Below, in pieces: positions 27,819 through 35,800 of a stretch of 64,000 bases of DNA. How positions within the stretch are numbered: position 1 is the stretch's first letter; each line of letters begins with the position of its first letter. The notes below the pieces were generated by a model. It made no database searches. It was not told where the DNA came from and was given only the letters and a program-made list of their open reading frames with translations. Origin of the DNA: Oceanicella actignis. GTDB lineage: Bacteria; Pseudomonadota; Alphaproteobacteria; Rhodobacterales; Rhodobacteraceae. The position numbers were made by a program, and so were the translations under genes. The stretch spans positions 1 to 64,000 of the forward strand of contig NZ_VNHJ01000009.1 in the NCBI RefSeq assembly GCF_008124525.1, in the 5' to 3' direction.

Positions 27819-28655
27819 TCAGTGCGACAGCAGCACCGGCACGTTCGTCTCGCGCAGGATGGTGCGGGTCGTGCCGCCCATCAGCTCTTCGGCCAGGCGC
27901 GGGCGCTGGTAGGCGCCCATGACCAGCAGGTCGGCCTGCTTTTCGGCGCACATGTCGAGGATGGCGCCGGCCACGTCGCCGCCGTTGCGCGGCACGTTGC
28001 GCCAGTCGGTCATGATGCCGTGGCGGGCGAGATGGGCGACGATGTCCATGCCCTCGCGCCGCCTGGCCGCGCGGATCTTGCCGACGGTCAGGATCGTGAC
28101 CACCGAGGCGCGTTCGAGCAGCGGCATCGCATCGGCCAGCGCGCGCGCGGCCGACTTGCCGCCGTCCCACGCCAGAACGGCGCGCTCGCCCACGCGCTCG
28201 GCGGCCGGCTCGCGCGGGACGACCAGAACGGGCCGCCCCGAATGCAGCGCCGCCGTGTCGGGGTGGGGGGTCAGATGGGCGATGTCGGGCTCGTCCTCAT
28301 ACTGGCCCATCACCAGGAGGTCGTGATAGCGCGCGGCCTCCATCAGCGTTTCGTCGGCGTCGCCGCCGAGATCGACGAAATGGACCTTGCCCGGCCGCGC
28401 GGCGTCCGCCTCGGCGGTGAGCTGGTCGAAGGCGGCGCGAATCTCGGCGCGGCGGGCGGCCTCGTTCTCCTGCATCGTGCGCAGGAGCTCGGGCGTCACC
28501 CAGGGGCCCAGCGCCGTGGCGATGCGGCTGGGGCCGTAGCACAGGATGCCGGTCAGATGCGCGTCGTTGCGTTCGGCCATGTTCAGCGCGACGCGCAGCG
28601 CCGAGCGCGCCGAGGGCGCGCCGTTGAACGAGACGAGGATGTTCTTGATGCTCAT
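27819..28655 (-). CDS. Universal stress protein, tandem UspA domains
   Basis: 278 aa made of two Usp domains. The first starts IKNILVSFNGAPSARSAL. The second (from about residue 155) starts RAVLAWDGGKSAARALADAM and ends with DLLVMGAYQRPRLAEELMGG plus TRTILRETNVPVLLSH. The G-x-x-x-x-x-x-x-x-G-(S/T) nucleotide-binding stretch is present but partly altered. An FNR-type site 64 bases upstream suggests induction under low oxygen, as known for Usp genes in Rhodobacter relatives. The molecular role is not known. Confidence 0.88.
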   Translation of the reverse strand: MSIKNILVSFNGAPSARSALRVALNMAERNDAHLTGILCYGPSRIATALGPWVTPELLRTMQENEAARRAEIRAAFDQLTAEADAARPGKVHFVDLGGDADETLMEAARYHDLLVMGQYEDEPDIAHLTPHPDTAALHSGRPVLVVPREPAAERVGERAVLAWDGGKSAARALADAMPLLERASVVTILTVGKIRAARRREGMDIVAHLARHGIMTDWRNVPRNGGDVAGAILDMCAEKQADLLVMGAYQRPRLAEELMGGTTRTILRETNVPVLLSH

Positions 28656-28718
28656 GTCGCCGCTTCCTTCGCATGACGTTCCGCGCGCCGAGGATGAGGC
28701 CGCCGCGCCGCGCGCGCC

Positions 28719-28732
28719 TTGACATATGTCAG
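28719..28732 (-). promoter_or_regulatory. FNR/FnrL-type binding site upstream of the universal stress gene
   Basis: TTGACATATGTCAG contains a perfect 12-bp palindrome, TGACATATGTCA (28720-28731), and fits the TTGAC-N4-GTCAA class of FNR/CRP-family sites. It lies about 64 bases upstream of the universal stress ATG, an activating distance. rpsD is transcribed away from it on the other side. Confidence 0.6.
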
Positions 28733-28763
28733 CCCCGCGCGGCGATGGGTTGACGGCGGCCCG

Positions 28764-28791
28764 TTGACTCGGGCGCTGGGGCGATTATAAG
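28764..28791 (+). promoter_or_regulatory. rpsD promoter
   Basis: TTGACT (28764-28769), a 16-bp spacer and TATAAG (28786-28791) form a near-consensus promoter. A second TTGACG lies at 28750-28755. The leader to the rpsD start codon is about 125 bases and could carry S4 autoregulatory structure, which was not resolved by eye. Confidence 0.65.
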
Positions 28792-28924
28792 CCGCCCATC
28801 CCGGCTGCGGTTGCGCAGGCGGGCTCGATCGGCGTTCGCGGCTTTCGCAAGAAAGGCCCTGTCGCCCTTCCGCCGGGAGGGGAGAGGAGAGCGCCCGCAT
28901 TTTGAAGGACGAAGGAGAAGGCAA

Positions 28925-29545
28925 GTGACCAAGCGCACTTCCGCCAAATACAAGATCGACCGCCGCATGGGCGAGAACATCTGGGGCCGTCCCAAGTCCC
29001 CGGTGAACCGCCGCGAATACGGCCCCGGCCAGCACGGCCAGCGCCGCAAGGGCAAGATGAGCGACTTCGGCACGCAGCTGCGCGCCAAGCAGAAGCTCAA
29101 GGGCTATTACGGCGACCTGACCGAGAAGCAGTTCCGCCGCATCTACGCCGAGGCCGAGCGTCGCCGCGGCGACACGGGCGAGAACCTGATCGGCCTGCTC
29201 GAGCGCCGTCTCGACGCCGTGGTCTACCGCGCCAAGTTCGTGCCCACGGTCTTCGCCGCGCGCCAGTTCGTCAACCATGGCCACGTCAAGGTCAACGGCA
29301 AGCGCGTGAACATCCCCTCCTATCGCGTCAAGGAAGGCGACGTGATCGAGGTGCGCGAGAAGTCCAAGCAGATGGCGCTGGTGCTCGAGGCCGTGCAGTC
29401 GGCCGAGCGCGACGTGCCCGAGTATCTCGAGGTCGATCACTCGAAGCTGACCTGCACCTTCCTGCGCACGCCCTCGCTCAGCGACGTGCCCTACCCGGTG
29501 CAGATGGAGCCGAACCTGGTCGTCGAGTTCTACGCGCAGAACTGA
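28925..29545 (+). CDS. rpsD: 30S ribosomal protein S4
   Basis: 206 aa, the alphaproteobacterial S4 length. It binds 16S rRNA early in 30S assembly and can act as a translational repressor. The N-terminus is [20 protein letters not shown], and the S4 RNA-binding domain lies around residues 95-160 ([11 protein letters not shown] to [12 protein letters not shown]). The start is GTG at 28925, with GAAGGAGAAGG just upstream; no in-frame ATG matches the family N-terminus. It has its own promoter and terminator and is not in a ribosomal operon. Confidence 0.97.
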   Translation: MTKRTSAKYKIDRRMGENIWGRPKSPVNRREYGPGQHGQRRKGKMSDFGTQLRAKQKLKGYYGDLTEKQFRRIYAEAERRRGDTGENLIGLLERRLDAVVYRAKFVPTVFAARQFVNHGHVKVNGKRVNIPSYRVKEGDVIEVREKSKQMALVLEAVQSAERDVPEYLEVDHSKLTCTFLRTPSLSDVPYPVQMEPNLVVEFYAQN

Positions 29546-29592
29546 GCGCGCGCGGCGCAGGCCGCAGCAGCGCAGATCGTCGCAACGATGGG

Positions 29593-29625
29593 ACGGGCCG
29601 CGGAATTTCCGCGGCCCGTCTTCGT
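29593..29625 (+). terminator. Rho-independent terminator after rpsD
   Basis: ACGGGCCGCGGAA (29593-29605) is fully complementary to TTCCGCGGCCCGT (29607-29619), giving a strong stem with a small central loop, followed by CTTCGTTCG. It insulates rpsD from the giant-gene operon downstream. Confidence 0.8.
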
Positions 29626-29709
29626 TCGCGCAGTCGGCAGGCGGCGGCCTGGCGGCGCCTCGGCGGCCGGTGCGCGGGGCGTGCGCACGATGAACCTGCG
29701 CGGAACGCG

Positions 29710-29827
29710 GGGTTGCCAAATATTCATTTATCGAATCGGGCGTTTTGCGGCACTATTTTTGAAATGATGTTATGCATCCCGATTTCAATTCAGGGTCTGT
29801 TCAGATCCAATTTCTGGAGTTGTTGTC
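29710..29827 (+). promoter_or_regulatory. AT-rich promoter/operator region of the giant-gene operon
   Basis: This roughly 120-bp stretch is markedly richer in A and T than any other part of the window. It contains an inverted repeat TTGAAAT-N16-ATTTCAA (29759-29765 and 29782-29788) suited to a dimeric regulator. A weak promoter, TTGCGG (29745-29750), 17 bp, TGTTAT (29768-29773), may overlap it. GGAG at 29815-29818 is the ribosome-binding site for the ATG at 29828. The regulator is unknown. Confidence 0.45.
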
Positions 29828-32800
29828 ATGCCTGCTGTGGCCGGCGCGCCTTTGGCGTCGCTTTTCGATGCGATCGACCGTCTGAACCAGACCCTGCCCG
29901 GCGACGTTTCGCGATTTGTCGAGCGCCTTGCCGCCACGGATCTGCAAAGCCGCGTCAGCGACGGCGCGATCATCCATACCGGGCGCATCCAGGCGCTTGA
30001 CGCCGCCGCCGGACGCGACGTCGAATCCTTCGACCTGTCCTTCGGCACGCTCAAGATTCCCCTCGTCACCGCGGGCCTTCCCTTCCGCCTGGCCTTCCGC
30101 CGCGCCGCCGTCGCCGGCAGCCTCGAGCCCGGCGCCGCCTCTTGGCAGTTCGACCTGCTCATGGACTCGTTCGAACTGACGCTGAACGGGCTGGTGGCGG
30201 CCGATTTCGTCGCCGCCAGCGGAACGACTCCGCGCCACCTGGCCCCGCGCCCGGGCCGCCCGCCCGCCGCCATCGTCGGCGCCGCCGCGCTGCGCTTCGA
30301 GCGAAGCGCGGCGAGCCAGCCGGTGGTGGTGCGCCTGATGGACCCGGCGGGCGGCGATCCGTTCGCGCCCGACGCGCCGTCGGGCTTCGTCGCCTCGGTC
30401 GCCATGTCGCCGCCTCATGCGCTGGTCGGCTCGTCGCAATTCGGGTTCAGCCTGCGCAACGCGCTGTTCGATTTCTCGCGCACCCATTCGCCCGCCTTCG
30501 TGATCGAGCGCGGGCAGTCGGCCGACTGGGTGGGCTTCGCGATCGAAGAGGCGGCGATCTACTGTCCCCGGAACGCGGTCGGCAAGGGGGGCTTCTCGCT
30601 GTCGGCGCGCGATCTTCTGATCGGCGATCCGGCCGGGCTTCAGGCCGAGATCGAGGTGCAGTTCGGCGCCTCGCCGCTCAACCCGGCGACGTTCGTCTTC
30701 GAGCAGGACGGCGCCGACGTGACCTCGGGCTTCGATTTCGACCGCGGAACCTTGCAGATAAGCGCCGCGGCGGGCGAGGCGGTCGATCTGACCGCGCGCC
30801 TGACCGTTCCCGCGCCGCCCGCGGGAAGCGACGTTTCCGATTACGACGCCGAGTTCCAGTTCCCGGGCGCCGCGCCGCAGTCGGGCGACTCGGCTTCGGG
30901 GCTTGTGCGCCATGGCGACGTGCTGCGCATCACGCCCATCGAGGTGCTGGGAACCGGCGCCGGGGCGCGGCGCCTGCGCAAACCGGCCTTCGCCGTGCGC
31001 ATCGTCGCCAGCGGAACCGCGCCCAAGGTGGCCGCCCGGCTGGGCGCGGCGCGGCTCGAGAACGTGGTCGAGCTGAGCGGCTCGGTCGAAGGCGCGGCCG
31101 CGGCGACCCTTGCGGCCGAGGCCGACCCGCCCGATCCCGCCGCGCGCTTCGAATGGAGCTGCCCCACCCTCGGCGTCAGCCGCGTCGGCGCCGAGCTGCC
31201 GCTGACCTTCGCGCCCGACGCGCGGGGCGTGCACCTGCTGACGGTGCGCCAGCTGGACGCGCAGAGCGGGCCGAGCCGCGTTCGCCTGCACCTGCGCGAC
31301 CCGGGCGAGGGCGCGACGCTGATCGGCTGCGCGGCGGGCGTGTTCGACGCCGCCGCGCCCGCCGCGCCCACGCCCCCGGACCGCGTGCGGGCGGTCTATG
31401 ACCTCGAGACCTTCCACGCCCACGGACGGCTCGAGGGCGCGGACGCCTCGGCGACCATCGTCGGCGCCAGGGTGGACGTGCCCGCCGGCGCGCTGGCCCT
31501 GGTGGAGCTGAACGAGGGCGGCGCCGCGCCCGTCGAGCGCGAGGATCGCCACATCCAGATCCTGTTCGCGTTCGACTCGGACGATCTGGCGGGCTGGGGC
31601 GATGCGCATGCGCCGATCGGGAATGCCGGCTCGGATCAGCACGAGGCGCTGCTCGAGTGGGCGGCGAATTATTCGGGCGACGTGACCTTCGTGGTCATCG
31701 GGCGCTGCGACGACGTGGGTTCGGACGCCTACAACGTCGGTCTGGGCCAAAGGCGGGCCGAGAAGGCGGCAAGCCTGCTGCGCACGCCGACCGCGGGCCG
31801 CGCGGCGGTTTCGGCGCCGGTTCTGGTCTTGCAGGAGCAGGACCTTTCGGCGCTGCCCGCGGACGCCAGGGCGCTGATCGAGCCGGACGCGGCCGAACGC
31901 TCGGGCCGGCTCGTCATGGATCCGGCGATCGTGGACCGCTCGACCTGGCCCCGGAACCCCGACGGCACGGGCGTGCGAGCGAACCCGCCCGACGTCTCGC
32001 GCGAGAATGTCCGCAAGCAATACCGGCGGGCCGACATCATCGCCGTGGGCGGCGTCGCGGCTTCCGCCGCGCGGGCCAGGGCCGACGCCGGCGCGGCGCC
32101 GACGCAGCGGCTGATCCTGGTTCCGGCCGCCGACCGCACCCCCGCCCCGGCCGACAACGACGCCGCGCGCGCCGATTGCCGCGTCATGCTCAAGCTGGGC
32201 TGGGACAGGGCGCGGTTCTCGGGGTGGAAGGATCTGGTCCCCAACCTGGCCGAGTTCGAATACGCCTGGACCCCCGCCCCCGACGACGGCGTCAGCGTCA
32301 CGGCCGAGGTGCTGACCGTGTTCGGCAAATGGGTCCATGACGAGCTGACCGGCTTCACCGAGTTCCTGATCGGCCTTGGCTCCGAGGGCGACTCCGAGGG
32401 GATCGTGGATGTCGAGCAGCCCAACCTCGTGGCCGCGCTGACCTTCGGTCCGATGCTGGCCTCGGGGGTGGATTTCTCGGAGCATGCCGTGGAATCGGGC
32501 GTGCGGCTGGCCGCCCTGGCCGGGCTAGCCGCCTTTGCCGGGGCCGATTTCGGCGGCGGCGGGCCGCTGATCGGGGCCGGCTCGCGCACCGCCTTCACCA
32601 GGCTGACGGCCAAGGCGCGCACGCGCACCATCGCCGACCCGCTGCGCTCCTACACCGTTCAGCTGCTGGTCGATTACGCGAACACGGTGCATGTGAACGC
32701 CGGCGCGCTGGGGCTGCGGACCGACCCCGCGCAGCCGATGAAGATCCGCTATTCGGATGTCGGCGTCGAGTTCGACAACACCGACCCCGACGCGCCGCTG

Positions 32801-35800
32801 ATCGAGAAGATCGGCCTTGCGCAAAGCTCGAAGTCCATGTCGATCGAGGATTCGGGACTGTGGCGCATCGACGGCCCGCTGGGCCGCCTGCTGCGCGTGA
32901 CCGAGTTCAAGATGGGCACGGGCTCGCTGTGGTTCGAGCCGACGCTGGCCGTGGCCATCGACGTCGGCGTGGTCGAGATCTCCGAGGCCGCCTTCCGCGT
33001 CACCTTCCGCACCGACGATGCGGGCCGGCTTTCCGGCGCGCCCGAGTTCAGCCTGCGCGGGTTGACGGCCCGCGCCGACATTCCCGGCGCGCTCAAGGGC
33101 GAGGGGCGCATCCGCATCGAGGAGGGCGGGCTGCTGCGCGCCGGCGTCGATGCGACGCTGATCCCGATCCAGACCCGCGCCAGCGTGGCGCTGGCGGCGG
33201 GCGTGCCCGACGACCCGCCCGATTTCGCGCCCTCGCTGTTTCTGAGCCTCTACGGCAAGGTCCAGTTCCCCGGCGGCATTCCGCTGGGTCCGCTGCCCCT
33301 GGCCATTCACGGCTTCGTCGGACAGACCGTCGTGAACGGCGCGCGCGCGACGGATGCGGTCGAGGACGTGGTCGCGCGCGAGCTGGGCTGGTGGCGCAAG
33401 GCGCCCGAGCGCAAATACGCGCCGGCCAAGGGCGCCCATGCGCTGGGCCTTGGCGCGGTGGTGGGCACGCTGCCCGACGCCTCGTTCTCGTTCGCGGCGA
33501 CGGGCATGGTGGTGGTGGCCTTCCCGGACGTCGAGGTGATCTTCGGCGTCGAGGTCTCGATCCTGTCGCTGCCCGACACCACCGCCAGGGAGAAGAAGGA
33601 GGGCGACTCGGCCGCCATCGCCGGGCTGGTCGTGGTGAACGAGCAGGCGGCGACGGTCGCCGTCTCGGCCGCGTGGTCGATCGACAAGCTGCTCGAGCTG
33701 AAGGTCCCCTTCGCCGCCCATTTCCCGCATGACGGCAAGGGCTATGTGCGCATCGGCTCGGATGGCGGCCCCGGCCGCGCGGGCGAGCCGGTCACCATCA
33801 CCTTCCTGCCCGACATCCTGAACGTGAAGGTCTGGGCCTTCCTGATGATCGAGGGCGGCGGCCTGCCGGCTTTCGGCCCGAACCGGGACTGGAACTTCGA
33901 CGGCTTTTCCATCGGCTTCGGCGCCGGCGCGACGCTCGAGTGGAAGGCGGGCAAGTTCGGGCTGTCGGTGTCCGGCGCGATTTATGTCGGGATGGGAACG
34001 GACCCGCTGTTCATCAAGGGCGGCATGTATCTGCGCGGCACGCTGGATCTGGTGGTGGTGTCGGCCACGGTCGATGCGGCGGCGGTGGTCAGCTATCTGG
34101 ACCCGCCCGACTCCGGCGCCGTCGCCGCCATCGAGGAGGCGCGCTTCTGCGCCTCGGTCGATTTGTTCTTCTTCACCGTCGAGGGCTGCGTGACGCTCAG
34201 CTTCGGCGCAAGCCCCCCGATCGCCGCGCCCGCGCCGCCGCCGCCGATCGCCTCGGTCAGCCTGACCGACCGCCTCAACCGCGTCGCCGGCGAGGCGACC
34301 GAGGGCGCGCCCGAGGGGCGGCCGATCTACGATTTCGTCGAGATCGACGGCGTCATGCGCAACCAGGGCGCCGAGCCCGCGCGCAACAACACCGTCTGGC
34401 CCGACACCGTGCCGGTGATCAACTTCCGCCATTTCATCGCCGACGCCATGCCCTCGGGCGGGCAGTTCGACCCCGGCGCCCAGCCGGCGGGCGAGCCCTG
34501 GTTCGGCTCGAACCGCCTGCGCTACGCCTACCGGCTGACGGGCCTGCGCCTGGTGCGCGACGCGGACGGAACCCCGGTGGCCGATCCCTCGGGCGCGCCG
34601 CTTCTGTCGGCCTGGACCCACACCCCCGCGCGGCCGGCGGACGACGCCTCGGCGCAGGCGCCCTCGGGGGCCGAGGCGACGCATCTGCAGCTGCTCAACC
34701 GCGAGCCCTGGGCCTGGGCGCAATCCACCGCCCAGGGGGGCGCTGGCCAGCCGGGCGACCCGGCCGGGGTCGTCGAGCGCGTGTGCGAGCGCATTCCCGC
34801 CCCGCGCCCGGCTTGCCTGCGCGGCGCCGATGCGCGCATCCTCGGCCCGACGGCGGCGCGTCTGCGCCGCGCCGCGCCGGCGCCCGGCCCCTATCCGAGC
34901 GGCTTTCAGGGCGTGGCGCGCGCCTATCTGCCCCTTGGCTCCGACGAGGCGACGGGCGCCGATCTGGCGGCGCTGGTCAACGCCACCGGCGCGGTGCTGC
35001 AAGAGGGCGCCATGCGCGCCGCCCCCGCGGCGGTTCTGGCCGACGGCCCCGCCGACCGGGCCTACCGCCTGCCGCGCGCGATGCGCGTGGGCGAAGGCGG
35101 CCCGACCGCCACCGCGCTGCCCTGGCGCATCGAGCTGGACCGCGCGGTGCGCGACGGCGCGCTGACGCTGCTGGTGTGCGAGGATGCGCCCCGCCCCGAG
35201 GGCGGCGACGAGGACGCCGCCTGCTACCGCTTCGAGGACCTGACCCCGGGCGCCCAGGCCGAACGGTTCGACCTGCCGCCCTTCGTCATCAGCGCCCTTC
35301 AGCGCGCGAACGTGGCGCGGCGCAACCTGCTGCGCGCGAGAGACCGCATCGACCTGAGCAACGTCGCCGATCCGCGCCCGGGCGCCGACGGCGGCGCCGA
35401 GGTCGAGGTGAGCGACCCCGGCGCGGTCATCGCCTTCAAGCGCCCGTGCCGCGATCTGGAGCTGCTGTGGTTCAAGCCCTCGGACGGGCGCGTGATCCTG
35501 CGCGCAAGCCATGCCGACGGCTCGGTCGAGGAGCGCGTCTTCGACACGCCCAGCGCGCGCCCCGCCATGGCGCGGCTGACCTCGCAAGGCGGGATCGTCG
35601 CGGTCGAGATGCTCACCGACGGCGTCAAGGCCTTCCAGCTGCTGCGCGTGTGCTGCCGCGCGCCGGTCGCCCCCGCGCCCGAGACCGGGCGCGCCTGCGT
35701 CGATTTCGCCGCCCTGCGCCATGATGAGGTCGCGCGCGCGAAATTCACCCATGACGGCGTGCGTTTCGAGGCCCTGAACCCGCGCGAGCGTTTCGCGCTG

